NCBI GenBank assembly: GCA_903880005.1
Contig: CAIRNV010000030.1
Coordinates: forward strand, 1 to 56,101
Direction of reading: 5' to 3'
Length of the DNA: 56,101 nt
Source of the DNA: an uncultured Verrucomicrobiota bacterium
GTDB lineage: Bacteria > Verrucomicrobiota > Verrucomicrobiia > Limisphaerales > UBA9464
Numbering within the stretch: the stretch's first letter is position 1; every line of letters starts with the position of its first letter. The notes under the pieces were generated by a model, which saw only the letters and a program-made list of their open reading frames with translations, had not been told where the DNA came from and ran no database searches. Both the position numbers and the translations under genes were made by a program. Of this stretch, positions 32,819-41,400 are shown one piece after another.

Positions 32819-34147
32819 ATGAGCATGGCAAGGCAAGGATGGTTGGCATGGGGGCGTTGGATGGTCCTCGCATGGATGGTCACGGCGAGCCTCGCCCAGG
32901 CCACGAGGACCCTGGGCCAAGGGGCAAGCCTGCCTGCCGACGAAGCCCTCAGGCTGGGCCAGGAGTGGGAGGCCAAGCTCCAGCGTGGCGACTACGCCGC
33001 CGTGACCGGTCGCCTGGATTGGATTCGCGTCACGGGCCGCGCTCTTTCCGGCCTGCCTGGCACGCCGCAGGCCAAGGCGGCCTTCGTCCAGTCCCTCGCC
33101 ACCAACGCGGCGGCCGCCCATGACCGTCGCCTGCGTTCCTTTTCCAGCTTCCGCCTCCTCGGCGTCGCCCGCACCAATGACGTCGGAGGCGTCGTGCTTC
33201 GCATGTTGCTTCCCGACGGCGGCGTGGACGTGATCCGTTACCGACTGGAGCGCGATCGTTCCGGCGCCACCGTCGGCGACCTCTTCGTCCTTTCGACCGG
33301 TGAATGGTTCTCCGAGTCGGCCCGCCGCGCGTACATCCTGGCCGAGGCCCGCAAGGGGACCGTGTGGTCGTCGGGGGTGAAGCCGGTTGAAACGGAGCTC
33401 ATGCGCACGGTGGGCGTGCTGGATCGCGCGTTGGGATTGGCCCAGAAGGGCCTCGCCAAGGAGGTGCTCGACGTGTGCCAGGGCCTCCCGGCCGTCGTGC
33501 AGGCCGACCGTTCCGTCTTCCTCATGCGCCTCTCGGCCGCGCAGGTGGCGGATCCCGGGCAGTTCCAGGCGTTGTCCGGGGACTGGTCGCGCCTCCATGC
33601 CGGCGACCCCGGGCTCGACCTTCTGACCTTTGAAAGGCTGGCTCGCGACGGCAAGCACGCCCAATCCGCCGAGGCCCTGCGTCGGATCGAGGCGTTCGTG
33701 GGCGGAGACCCGCATCTACACGCCTTGGCAGGGGCCGAGCTCGCGCTCGGGGGCCGCCCGGACGATGGACGGCGCATGATCGAGGAGAGCCTCGCGGTCG
33801 AACCCAACCTGGCCACGGGCTACGACGCCGCCATCGGCATCGAACTCCATTTCAAGCGCCATGCCGAGGTCGCAAAGTGGCTCGACCGCGCCGCCGACCA
33901 CCTTGCGACCGACCCCAAGGAAATCGTCCGCACCCAGCCCCAGTACGAGGCCTTCCGATCCTCCCCCGAGGGCATCCGATGGATGGATGCCGAGCCCGAG
34001 GCCAAGGTGGTGGGTGGCGTGGGAAAAAGGGGTGGAAAGCCCCCGCCAGCCATCCGCTCGGATCCCGATCTTCCGGAGCCGCCTCCCGGGTTCGGCAAGC
34101 CCGCCGCAGGCACCAACAAGGCCGTCAAGGGCACGAGGCCGCGCTAG
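32819..34147 (+). CDS. Secreted helical-repeat protein of unknown function
   Basis: Not recognised as a named family. Seen: 442 residues from ATG at 32819 with GGGAGGAGCGCAAGGATC just upstream. Signal peptide ending near SLAQATRTLGQG; a mixed alpha/beta domain at about 40-185 (FSSFRLLGVARTN, LLPDGGVDVIRYRLERD, GDLFVLSTGEWFSESARRAY); then helical repeats of TPR type at 195-385 (VGVLDRALGLAQKGLAKEVL, EPNLATGYDAAIGIELHFKR). The tail is Pro/Gly/Lys-rich and low in complexity. The stop codon abuts an 82-bp repeat. It may share a transcript with the CotH gene (105-bp gap) but has its own good ribosome site. Confidence 0.7.
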   Translation: MSMARQGWLAWGRWMVLAWMVTASLAQATRTLGQGASLPADEALRLGQEWEAKLQRGDYAAVTGRLDWIRVTGRALSGLPGTPQAKAAFVQSLATNAAAAHDRRLRSFSSFRLLGVARTNDVGGVVLRMLLPDGGVDVIRYRLERDRSGATVGDLFVLSTGEWFSESARRAYILAEARKGTVWSSGVKPVETELMRTVGVLDRALGLAQKGLAKEVLDVCQGLPAVVQADRSVFLMRLSAAQVADPGQFQALSGDWSRLHAGDPGLDLLTFERLARDGKHAQSAEALRRIEAFVGGDPHLHALAGAELALGGRPDDGRRMIEESLAVEPNLATGYDAAIGIELHFKRHAEVAKWLDRAADHLATDPKEIVRTQPQYEAFRSSPEGIRWMDAEPEAKVVGGVGKRGGKPPPAIRSDPDLPEPPPGFGKPAAGTNKAVKGTRPR

Positions 34148-34228
34148 GCCGGAACGATTCAGTTGGGAGGGAAGTGATGGCGAAGCAGATCGAGCAAGAA
34201 CGACCGATCCAACTGAATCGTCACGGCT
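34147..34228 (+). repeat. 82-bp short-form element filling a convergent gap
   Basis: Left arm GGCCGGAACGATTCAGTTGG, right arm CCAACTGAATCGTCACGGCT; the arms pair at 18 of 20 positions. The element's first base is the last base of the upstream gene's TAG, and its last base is the first base of the porin's stop triplet on the other strand. The whole intergenic region is therefore the element. As an RNA hairpin it could terminate both converging transcripts (inference). Confidence 0.88.
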
Positions 34229-35784
34229 TAGTAATTCCACTGCACCTGCATGCCCACGCGGTCGGAATCCGCGGCGTCGGCATAGGGCGAGATGCTGGTG
34301 TTCGTTCGATGGAAGGTGTGGGTGTAGGCCACGCAAACCTCGATTTCCTTCCATGGCGACCATTCGATGCCCACGTCGAGTTCTTGCACGCGGGATGACG
34401 GGGCATTGCGGGCGAATTTTCGGCCGCCGTCGTACATCTGCCAGCGCACGAATGGGAACAACGTGGAGTGCCCGGCTTTCCCGAGGTAGTTGACCTGGAC
34501 GTAGCCGCCGTGAAGGAACCGGGACTCGACGCGCGTGAAGTCGGATCCGAGCTCCGGGCCGCGGCCCACCGTCCATTCGGCCTGGACGCCCAGGGGCTTG
34601 GGATACCAAACGGCGGTGGCGGCCACCCGTTCATCCGCGATCCCGTCCGTCCGGGCCAAGGGTCGGACGCTGGTGCCGCCTGGGACGCTGATCGAGGTCG
34701 TGTCCACGACGAACCGCCCGGTGTAGGCCTGCAGGCCAGGCTCGAAGACTTGTCCTCCCGGAAGCTCGAAGGGGTAGCTCACGCGGGCGACCGCGTGGAG
34801 GTCGCCGTTGCGGTCGGTTCGGTTCAGTCCTTGCCCGGAGTACAGGCCCAACCCCACCACGCCGTAGTCGCCCGACCCCTTCAGCCCGCTCGCAATCAGC
34901 GCCTTGAAGCGCTCCCGCACCTCGGCGGGCGCCCAGTAAACGAAGGCGCCAATGTCCCGCTCGCCCTCCACCGATGAATTCATGGCGTCGGACCGTTCCA
35001 GGGCGGGGCGGTTTTGGCTGGATTGCATGTTGTCGAAGCCGAATGGGACCTTGGATTGGCCCAGCCTCACCCGGTATTCCTTGGCCTTGTCGAAGGCCAC
35101 GTCCGCGTAAAGGTCCCGGAGTTGAACCGAGAACTGGCCGTCGGTGGGCGTCGCGTTGAACTCGGGCTGGACGTAAACGTAAACGTGGTCCGAGACATCG
35201 CCGCTCAGCACCATCCGGCCGCGTCGCACCATGAAGGAGTCGGTTCGGGAGACGGAACGGTCGTTCGGCACGTTCAGGCCCGGCCCCGTTTCGTCGAGGA
35301 TGGCGTGGTACCGAAACTGGACGTAGCCCCGGATGCTCAGGCGGTCGCTCCACTTCGGCGTGGCCTTGGCTGGGTCCACCGCGCTCCCGTGGCCCGGCGT
35401 TGCCGCTTGAGGTGATGAGGAACCGTGACCCGCCTTGGGAGGCTCGCCCGCCGGAGCCGGGGTCATCCCGGGCTTCGTCGCGGCGTCGGCCGGCGCAGAC
35501 GCCTGGGCGGCGGCGGGCGCCGTCACTGGCCCGGTTGGCGGCTCGGTCTTCTTTGGACCCCCTTGCTTGTCGGATTCCGCCGCCATGCGCAGGTCCTCAT
35601 ATTGCGCGGCCGTGATGGTGCCTTGGTCTCGCAAGACCTTCAGCAAGCGCAGCATGGCTTGTTCGTCGGCGAGGGCCTGCGGCGTCCATCCCAGCAAGGC
35701 GCCGAGCATCACGATGCGCCCCATGCGCAAGCCGGGGGGCATACATGGCTTTGAAGGGGAGCTTAAGTGTCCAAATGGCTTCAT
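34228..35784 (-). CDS. Phosphate-selective porin O/P-type outer-membrane protein
   Basis: Role: anion/phosphate diffusion across the outer membrane. Seen: up to 518 residues; signal peptide (GRIVMLGALLGWTPQALA); a short helical N-terminal segment (EQAMLRLLKVLRDQGTITAA) like the trimerisation helix of OprP-type porins; an Ala/Pro-rich linker at about 75-135; then a 16-strand-type barrel starting LSIRGYVQFRYHAI with FMVRRGRMVLSGDV and LGQSKVPFGFDNMQSSQ, classic porin O/P phrases, ending VGMQVQWNY with a terminal aromatic. Starts at 35784, 35742 or 35724 are all possible; none has a clear ribosome site. PiT and DUF47 genes follow upstream on the same strand, supporting a phosphate role. Confidence 0.9.
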   Translation of the reverse strand: MKPFGHLSSPSKPCMPPGLRMGRIVMLGALLGWTPQALADEQAMLRLLKVLRDQGTITAAQYEDLRMAAESDKQGGPKKTEPPTGPVTAPAAAQASAPADAATKPGMTPAPAGEPPKAGHGSSSPQAATPGHGSAVDPAKATPKWSDRLSIRGYVQFRYHAILDETGPGLNVPNDRSVSRTDSFMVRRGRMVLSGDVSDHVYVYVQPEFNATPTDGQFSVQLRDLYADVAFDKAKEYRVRLGQSKVPFGFDNMQSSQNRPALERSDAMNSSVEGERDIGAFVYWAPAEVRERFKALIASGLKGSGDYGVVGLGLYSGQGLNRTDRNGDLHAVARVSYPFELPGGQVFEPGLQAYTGRFVVDTTSISVPGGTSVRPLARTDGIADERVAATAVWYPKPLGVQAEWTVGRGPELGSDFTRVESRFLHGGYVQVNYLGKAGHSTLFPFVRWQMYDGGRKFARNAPSSRVQELDVGIEWSPWKEIEVCVAYTHTFHRTNTSISPYADAADSDRVGMQVQWNY

Positions 35785-35821
35785 AAATGCGTCGATTGTG
35801 CGTCGTATTCAGTCCAAGCGA

Positions 35822-35848
35822 GAACCGGCCCCATCGAGGGGCCGGCTC
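35822..35848 (-). terminator. GC-rich hairpin between PiT and porin genes
   Basis: Perfect 8-bp stem CCGGCCCC (35825-35832) / GGGGCCGG (35838-35845), loop ATCGA, extended by two pairs after a mismatch. No T-run follows on the minus strand, so it may be a processing or stability element rather than a strong terminator; it would separate expression of PiT and porin. Confidence 0.55.
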
Positions 35849-35889
35849 CGGGCGTGCCATGGTTGCCTGGTGCGGGTCTTAAAGATGTG

Positions 35890-36990
35890 TCAGGCCAGCC
35901 ACCGGACGGCACGGAAGAGTCCGTAGGCGGCCAAGGCCGTCATGGGCAGCGTGAGGAACCACGCCCAAAGGATGCGCTCCACGACGCTGAAGTTCAGGGC
36001 CGAGAAGCGCTTCGCGCAGCCCACGCCCATGATGCTCGTGGTGATGGCGTGGGTCGTGGAGACGGGCATGCCAAAGTGGGCGGCTGTCATGAGGACGGTG
36101 GCGGCGGTCGTCTCGGCGGCGAAGCCGTGGACGGGCTGCAGCTTCACCATCTTGTGGCCCATCGTCTTGATGATCTTCCATCCACCCGCCGCCGTCCCGG
36201 CCGCCATCGTGAGGGCACACGTGACCTTGATCCACGTCGCGATGCCTTCCTTGCCCGCTGCGTCCTTCATCATGGGATGACGGAGGAACTCGGCCCAGGA
36301 CGGCAGGCCGTCCAGCACGCCTGACTGGGCCCCGGCAAGGGCGAGGGCGATGATGCCCATGGTCTTCTGCGCGTCATTGCTGCCATGGCTGAAGCCCATG
36401 TAGGCGGCGCTGGCGAGCTGGGCCTTCCCGAACGCCCTGCTGACCCACTTGGGCGTCCACGAACGAAGCAGCAAGTACAGCAGCGTCATCATGACCAGGC
36501 CCACGAGGAATCCCATCACGGGCGAGAGGAACATGGGGATGACCACCTTGTAGAGGATCCCGTCAAACTTGTACCACGGCACGCCTTCCTTGGGACGGCT
36601 GAACACGATGACCGCCAGGTTGTTTTGGGTCGCCGCGACGCCGGCGCCGATGAGACCGCCGATCAACGCGTGGCTGGAGCTGGACGGCAGGCCGAACCAC
36701 CAGGTCAGGAGGTTCCACACCACGGCGCCGCCCAGCGCGCAGATCAACATCCAGGAAGCCCACTCCGACGGGATGAGCTTCGAGTCCAGGATTCCCGAGC
36801 TGATCGTCTTGGCGACGGCGGTGCCGTACAGGGCGCCCACGAGGTTGGTGACGGCGGCCATCAGGATCGCCAGGCGCGGGGTCAGGACCTTCGTCGAGAC
36901 CACGGTGGCGATGGAGTTGGCGGTGTCATGGAAGCCATTGATGTACTCAAACACCAAGGCCACCACGATCACGGTGAGGATCAGCGTCAT
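35890..36990 (-). CDS. pit: PiT-family inorganic phosphate transporter
   Basis: Role: cation-coupled uptake of phosphate or metal-phosphate at the inner membrane. Seen: 366 residues and about ten hydrophobic spans; the two inverted-repeat signature segments are both present, YINGFHDTANSIATVVSTKV at about 16-35 and GFSHGSNDAQKTMGIIALA in the second half; LPSSSSHALIGGLIGAG and MPVSTTHAITTSIMG are the paired Ser/Thr-His motifs. Length is that of the short bacterial type without the large cytoplasmic loop. It lies 30 bp after the DUF47 gene, the usual partner. Confidence 0.95.
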   Translation of the reverse strand: MTLILTVIVVALVFEYINGFHDTANSIATVVSTKVLTPRLAILMAAVTNLVGALYGTAVAKTISSGILDSKLIPSEWASWMLICALGGAVVWNLLTWWFGLPSSSSHALIGGLIGAGVAATQNNLAVIVFSRPKEGVPWYKFDGILYKVVIPMFLSPVMGFLVGLVMMTLLYLLLRSWTPKWVSRAFGKAQLASAAYMGFSHGSNDAQKTMGIIALALAGAQSGVLDGLPSWAEFLRHPMMKDAAGKEGIATWIKVTCALTMAAGTAAGGWKIIKTMGHKMVKLQPVHGFAAETTAATVLMTAAHFGMPVSTTHAITTSIMGVGCAKRFSALNFSVVERILWAWFLTLPMTALAAYGLFRAVRWLA

Positions 36991-37020
36991 GACTCGTTGG
37001 GGAAGGCGTGCGTGGAGGCC

Positions 37021-37647
37021 TCAGGAATTCTTGAGGACGATGTGGAAGATGACGTTGCCGGCGTCGCGACAGCGGTCGATGACCTTCTCCAACAGGTCGT
37101 AGAGGTCCTTGAGCGCGATGACCGTGACGGCGTCCTTCTCGCCCGCGTACAGGTCGCGCAGCAGCTCCACCATGAGCTTGTCGGCCTCGCCCTCGAGATA
37201 CTGAAGCCGGTCGTTCTGTTCCTTCACCTTCTCCAGGTCCGGCGAGGACCGCAGCGCGCGGACCATGATCAGGACGACCTCGGCCGCCTTGAGCAGCAGG
37301 TCGGCTTGCCGGGAGAAGTCCACCTTCCGGATGCGTTCCGGGCAGAGGAGGAGGCGTTCGCCGAACTTCTCGAGGGTCTTGGGGATCTTGTAGAGGGCGT
37401 TGCTGAGGGCCTCGATGTCCTCGCGTTCGAGCGGCGTGACGAAGGTGGTGGTGAGGCGCTCGCTGATCTCCTCGGTGATGCGCTTGTCCTTCCTGCGCAG
37501 CAACGCGAAGTCGTCCAGGCTGCCGGCGTCGGGCTTGGCGAGGAGCCGCACGAGCAGGTCCACGCTCTCCCGTGCCTCCTCGGCGCTCTTCTCCAGCAGC
37601 TCGAAAAAGACCTCCTCGCCCCCGATCAACTTCTTGAGTGAAAACAT
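37021..37647 (-). CDS. DUF47/PhoU-like phosphate transport regulator
   Basis: Role: cytosolic helical protein that typically regulates the PiT transporter encoded with it. Seen: 208 residues from ATG at 37647 (MFSLKKLIGGEEVFFELLEK); all-helical, charged; family phrases DKRITEEISERLTTTFVTPL, EREDIEALSNALYKIPKTLE and LKDLYDLLEKVIDRCRDAGN. Length matches DUF47 proteins. First gene of a pit operon; a possible regulatory motif lies 26-53 bases upstream. Confidence 0.93.
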   Translation of the reverse strand: MFSLKKLIGGEEVFFELLEKSAEEARESVDLLVRLLAKPDAGSLDDFALLRRKDKRITEEISERLTTTFVTPLEREDIEALSNALYKIPKTLEKFGERLLLCPERIRKVDFSRQADLLLKAAEVVLIMVRALRSSPDLEKVKEQNDRLQYLEGEADKLMVELLRDLYAGEKDAVTVIALKDLYDLLEKVIDRCRDAGNVIFHIVLKNS

Positions 37648-37672
37648 CGTGTCACGAGAACGCACCGACCAC

Positions 37673-37700
37673 GTGACGCCAGTTTGTCTTAAATGTGACG
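37673..37700 (-). promoter_or_regulatory. Candidate phosphate-control motif upstream of the DUF47-pit operon
   Basis: On the minus strand CGTCAC occurs twice, 22 bases apart (37700-37695 and 37678-37673), with ATTTAAGACAAACTGG between. Two 11-bp turns is the spacing expected of Pho-box half-site arrays, though the match to CTGTCAT is partial. A related string, CACATCTTTAAGAC, overlaps the PiT stop codon ahead of the porin. Speculative. Confidence 0.3.
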
Positions 37701-38053
37701 AATGGGTTACGCCGCGACTGGGAGGTGGCGCCGGGTGCGCGATGCCCCGCATAGGCCCGGACGCCGGCGACTGATGCAAGCAGCGTCCCCTCCAGCGGCA
37801 GATGGCTTGGAGGCTTGCGGGGCGTTCCCATTGCCTTGGCCGAGCTGCATGCCCCCGGGTGCGACGTCTCGTCCAACGGCGGCTCGCGTCCCGAAAGGCC
37901 CGGCCGGTTGACACCGGCCGACGAGATGCCGCACCGTTGGTCCGTTACGGGTAGACGTCGCCGGGACACGGCATGGATCCGACGGCCTTGTCCCGAGGTC
38001 TCCCGAAACGCCCCAAGTCGCGGCCACTCCAAGGCTGCATCACGGGGCCAAGC
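37701..38053. other. Intergenic region with no recognised feature
   Basis: Between the DUF47 operon and tRNA-Lys. Short frames exist on both strands but show composition-driven Arg/Pro/Ala translations and no ribosome sites. It must contain the tRNA promoter, but no clear -35/-10 pair was found. It contains a short inverted pair GGCCGG/CCGGCC near 37902-37920. Confidence 0.5.
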
Positions 38054-38128
38054 GGGTCGGTAGCTCAGTGGTAGAGCAGCGGCCTTTTAAGCCGTTGGTC
38101 GTGGGTTCGAGACCCACCCGACCCACCA
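38054..38128 (+). tRNA. tRNA-Lys (anticodon TTT)
   Basis: Full cloverleaf: acceptor GGGTCGG (38054-38060) with CCGACCC (38118-38124); D-arm GCTC/GAGC; anticodon loop CTTTTAA with TTT; T-arm GTGGG-TTCGAGA-CCCAC (38101-38117); discriminator A and encoded CCA (38126-38128). TTTTT immediately follows, with CCTCC after it, suiting termination. Confidence 0.97.
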
Positions 38129-38166
38129 TTTTTCCTCCTCGACACGGCGCGGTTCGTGTCGCGCCA

Positions 38167-38248
38167 AGCCGGGACGATTTCGTTGGGAGGCAAGTGATTG
38201 CAAAGCAGATCGAGCAAGCACGGCCGACCCAACTGCATCGTTTCGCCA
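38167..38248 (+). repeat. 82-bp short-form element downstream of tRNA-Lys
   Basis: Left arm AGCCGGGACGATTTCGTTGG; right arm, read on the other strand, TGGCGAAACGATGCAGTTGG; core AAGTGATTGCAAAGCAGATC and GAGCAAGCACGGCCGACCC. Same 82-bp length as at 25712 and 34147. It occupies the gap between tRNA-Lys and the 3' end of the ogg-type gene on the minus strand. Confidence 0.85.
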
Positions 38249-38261
38249 AAGCCCTTCTCCC

Positions 38262-39182
38262 TCACCGCCCACGCCGTGTCGAGGCGCTCCTCGCTTCGCG
38301 AGCCCAACGGCGTCCGAGCTGTGTCCGGGCATGGTGAAACAAGTATTGCTGGGCCAAGCCGCCATGGGGCCCGAAGTGCGTCTCGCTGAAGTGCTCGAGT
38401 CGGCGGGCGCCGAGGTTTCGTGCGCGTGGAAAATAAAGGCGGGCCAAGGCGGTCCGGACCCAGACGTCCACGGGGAAGGCCTGGTCGAATCCGAAGCCAA
38501 ACAGCAACGCGCAGTCGGCGACCTTGCGTCCGACGCCGCGGAGGGACATGAGGGTGGCCCGGGCCTCGGGGAGGGGCATTCTCCGGACTGCGTCCAAGTC
38601 GAGGCGGCCCTCGGCCACGGCCCGGGCGGCCGCCAGCAGGTTGGGGGAACGGAACCCGAGCTTGCAGGCGCGCAGGTGTTCCTCGCCCAGCGAGGCGAGG
38701 CGCTCGGGGGAGGGGAAGGTCCATGCCGCATGGGCGGGCGGCGTGGGGATGGGTTCGCCGTGGCGCTGGCGAAGCAGGCGGACGATTTCCTTGATCTGGA
38801 CGACCTGCTTGGTGGCGGAGCAAAGGAAGCAGGCGAGCGCCTCCCAGGGATCTTGCCGAAGCAAGCGGAGGCCCGGGCACGAGGAGACGGCCGCGCGCAA
38901 GGGCGGGTCATCTGGGAAGGTGGCGATCATCGCGCCCAGGTCCTCGTGGATGCCCAGGTAACGTTCCAGGAATCCCCAGTCCTCGATCGGCACGGCGCCC
39001 CGGGCCTCGATGCGCGAGCCCTCGCGCCGGAGCGCGATCCAGCGGCCTTGGACGACGCCATGCCATGCGTCCCCGTGGGGTTCCCATCCAAAGGCCTGGC
39101 CCCCGTCGAGGGTCCCTTGCAGGTCATAGGCGTCCACGACCCACGACCTGCCGGGGGGAATACTGGGCGGTGTTGCGGGCAT
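38262..39182 (-). CDS. ogg: 8-oxoguanine DNA glycosylase, OGG1-type
   Basis: Role: base-excision repair of 8-oxoguanine paired with C, bifunctional glycosylase/AP lyase. Seen: 306 residues from ATG at 39182. The N-terminal OGG_N domain carries GTLDGGQAFGWEPHGDAWHG; the helix-hairpin-helix-GPD domain carries SLRGVGRKVADCALLFGFGF with catalytic Lys220, and PVDVWVRTALARL with Asp239. These correspond to human OGG1 Lys249 and Asp268. The SATKQVVQI segment replaces the usual Asn-rich SNNNI motif. The C-terminal tail is Arg-rich. It ends 14 bp from a repeat and lies 35 bp after dapL on the same strand. Confidence 0.93.
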   Translation of the reverse strand: MPATPPSIPPGRSWVVDAYDLQGTLDGGQAFGWEPHGDAWHGVVQGRWIALRREGSRIEARGAVPIEDWGFLERYLGIHEDLGAMIATFPDDPPLRAAVSSCPGLRLLRQDPWEALACFLCSATKQVVQIKEIVRLLRQRHGEPIPTPPAHAAWTFPSPERLASLGEEHLRACKLGFRSPNLLAAARAVAEGRLDLDAVRRMPLPEARATLMSLRGVGRKVADCALLFGFGFDQAFPVDVWVRTALARLYFPRARNLGARRLEHFSETHFGPHGGLAQQYLFHHARTQLGRRWAREARSASTRRGR

Positions 39183-39217
39183 GCGAGGCGTCGGCCGCCG
39201 TCGTGGGCGGCCGGACG

Positions 39218-40459
39218 TCAACCCCAGCGCAATTGCTGGAGGCGGCGGGCGACTTCCTCGGCGTTGGCGCGGCTGTTGAACGCGCTCACGCGGAACCAGC
39301 CCTCGCCGTTGCTGCCGAAGCCGGACCCCGGCGTGATCACGACGTTGGCCTCGCCGAGGATCTTGTCGAAGGCCTGCCAGCTCGTGACGCCTTGGGGTGC
39401 GCCGACCCAGATGTAGGGGGCATTCACGCCGCCCAGGACCTTGAGGCCGGCGGACTTGGCGCCCTCCACGAGGACCCGTGCATTGCCCATGTAGTGATCC
39501 ACGAGGGAGCGGACCTGAGCCTTGCCCTCGGGCGAGTACAAGGCCTCGGCGGCGCGTTGGACGATGTAGGAGACGCCGTTGAACTTCGTGGTCATGCGAC
39601 GCAGCCACAGGGGGTGCAAGGGACGTGCGTCGCCCGAGCGGGTGCGCGCCTGGAGGGACTTGGGCACGACGGTGAAGGCGCAGCGGACCCCGGTGAAGCC
39701 GCCGTTCTTGGAGAAGGAGCGAAACTCGATGGCGCATTCGCGAGCGCCGGGGATCTCGTAGATCGAGTGCGGGATGCCGGGCTGGGTGATGTAGGCCTCG
39801 TAGGCGGCATCGAAGAGGATCACCGATCCATGGCGCCGTGCGTAGGCCACCCAAGCCTCGAGTTGGTCGCGTCGCGCGGCGGCCCCGGTGGGGTTGTTCG
39901 GGGAACACAGGTACACCACGTCCACCGGGATCTCCGGGGGCTCCGGGATGAAGCCGTTGGACTCGGTGCACGGCAGGTAATGGATTCCCGCGTAGGCGCC
40001 GGAGGCGTCCGCCTCGCCGGTGTGACCGGCCATGACATTGGTATCCACGTACACCGGATACACGGGGTCCGTGATCGCGATGCGGTTTTGGTTTCCCAGG
40101 ATGTCCAGGATCGCGCCGCAGTCGCACTTGGAGCCGTCGCTCACGAACACCTCGTCGTCGGCCACGTCAAGCCCGTGGGCGCGGTAGTCGTTCTGGGCGA
40201 TGGCGGCGCGGAGCCATTCGTATCCTTGCTCGGGGCCGTAGCCCTTGAAGGAGTCGCGCACGCCCATCTCGTCCACGGCCTTGTGCATCGCCGCGAGCAC
40301 GGCGGCGGGGAGAGGCTCCGTCACGTCGCCAATGCCGCATCGAATGAGGCGTTTGGCCGCCTCGGGGTGGGCGTCGCAAAACGCCCTCACGCGACGGGCG
40401 ATCTCGGGGAAGAGATACCCCGCCTTCAGCTTCAGATAATTCTCGTTCAGGTATGCCAT
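39218..40459 (-). CDS. dapL: LL-diaminopimelate aminotransferase
   Basis: Role: converts tetrahydrodipicolinate directly to LL-diaminopimelate for lysine and peptidoglycan, the one-step route found in Chlamydiae, Verrucomicrobiota, plants and some others. Seen: 413 residues from ATG at 40459 ([20 protein letters not shown]); [57 protein letters not shown] lysine Lys251 in [23 protein letters not shown] near the end. Near-perfect family match and normal length. Co-directional with ogg, 35 bp apart. Taxonomic support for Verrucomicrobiota. Confidence 0.97.
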   Translation of the reverse strand: MAYLNENYLKLKAGYLFPEIARRVRAFCDAHPEAAKRLIRCGIGDVTEPLPAAVLAAMHKAVDEMGVRDSFKGYGPEQGYEWLRAAIAQNDYRAHGLDVADDEVFVSDGSKCDCGAILDILGNQNRIAITDPVYPVYVDTNVMAGHTGEADASGAYAGIHYLPCTESNGFIPEPPEIPVDVVYLCSPNNPTGAAARRDQLEAWVAYARRHGSVILFDAAYEAYITQPGIPHSIYEIPGARECAIEFRSFSKNGGFTGVRCAFTVVPKSLQARTRSGDARPLHPLWLRRMTTKFNGVSYIVQRAAEALYSPEGKAQVRSLVDHYMGNARVLVEGAKSAGLKVLGGVNAPYIWVGAPQGVTSWQAFDKILGEANVVITPGSGFGSNGEGWFRVSAFNSRANAEEVARRLQQLRWG

Positions 40460-40535
40460 GGCTCGAACAGGGGCGAAGCCTAGGGAATCCGGGGCGCGCG
40501 CCGCAACGCTGCATTGCCGCTCCCGAAGCGTGGCG

Positions 40536-40688
40536 GTGCATCCTGAAGTGGTTGGTGGCATCTGGGCGGGCAGCGGGGATCTGACCGGTCCCACGGCGCG
40601 GGACATGGGGTGGCGGCCGGGGACGGCCGCGCTCCCAGGGTTGAGCGCACACGACGTCCCCGGGACCACCCACAACTTCGGGATGCAC
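40536..40688. repeat. 153-bp element with 23-bp inverted ends in the dapL-TPR divergent gap
   Basis: Left end GTGCATCCTGAAGTGGTTGG (40536 onward) pairs with the complement of 40666-40688 at 20 of 23 positions. The interior is GC-rich. A further imperfect hairpin TGCATTGCCGC/GCGTGGCGGTGCA (about 40510-40540) touches its left end. No coding capacity; no second copy of it was found in this window. The rest of the 301-bp gap (40460-40760) shows nothing else. Confidence 0.68.
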
Positions 40689-40760
40689 GGGACGCGTCCA
40701 TCATGGAAGTCGCGCTTGGAATCGGCCCCGAACTCGGCGACAAGCAACCGTCTGAGCGCA

Positions 40761-41285
40761 ATGGCGGCGACCATTCCATATCCGGATCGAGTGCACCTGC
40801 AATTCGCGCGGGGCTGGCTCGAGCTGGGGTGCCTCGGCGAGGCGGAGAAGGAGCTGGGTTGCCTCGGGCCGGAGGCGGCTGGCTCGTCGGAGGGCATGGA
40901 GGTCCGGTTCCAGTTGCTGGTGAAGGAGCGTCGGTTCTCCGAGGCCTTGCCCGTGGCGTGGGATCAGCGGCGCCGGTTCCCGGGCGAGGTCCGGTGGCTC
41001 ATGAACGTGGGCAACGTCCTCTTTTGGCTCGGGCGCGCGGACGAGGCGGTGGACGTGGTCCTGCCGGCCTTGGAGGACAACCCCGGCGAGGCGGTCCTGC
41101 TGTACAACCTCGCTTGCTACTACGTCAGCCTCGGCGACCTCCCGGCCGCCAAGCGACGTCTCCAGGACGCCATGCGGGCCGGCGATCGCCGCCGCGTCAT
41201 GCGCCACGCGTTGGCCGACGACGACCTGCGCGCCCTCTGGCCCTGGATTCAGTCGCTGGACCCGGGTGCGGGCACCTCGGAGTAG
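40761..41285 (+). CDS. Small TPR-repeat protein
   Basis: Function unknown; likely a protein-interaction scaffold. Seen: 174 residues from ATG at 40761 ([20 protein letters not shown]). Helical pairs of TPR type: [60 protein letters not shown]. No signal peptide or membrane span. The C-terminus [20 protein letters not shown] is a typical ending of small cytosolic TPR proteins. 115 bp before the DUF1549/1553 gene. Confidence 0.8.
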   Translation: MAATIPYPDRVHLQFARGWLELGCLGEAEKELGCLGPEAAGSSEGMEVRFQLLVKERRFSEALPVAWDQRRRFPGEVRWLMNVGNVLFWLGRADEAVDVVLPALEDNPGEAVLLYNLACYYVSLGDLPAAKRRLQDAMRAGDRRRVMRHALADDDLRALWPWIQSLDPGAGTSE

Positions 41286-41400
41286 GGAATGAGCCGGGAT
41301 GCCCCGGGACGGCCGGCGCTGGGAGTGGGGCTTTGGGCCTTCGGGGTTGCGGCCGCGAGTTTCGGCTCGCGCGGGAGGAGGCGTCCGGATAGCTAGGGGC

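Noticed and set aside
38040-38249. A short minus-strand frame reading VGRVGLEPTTNGLKGR
   Set aside because: A familiar false protein made by translating the antisense of a tRNA; it lies over tRNA-Lys.
20363-39182. A functional link between the 8-oxoguanine-deaminase-like enzyme and the OGG1-type glycosylase
   Set aside because: They are about 16 kb apart, in different transcription units with unrelated neighbours; shared 8-oxoguanine chemistry alone is not evidence.
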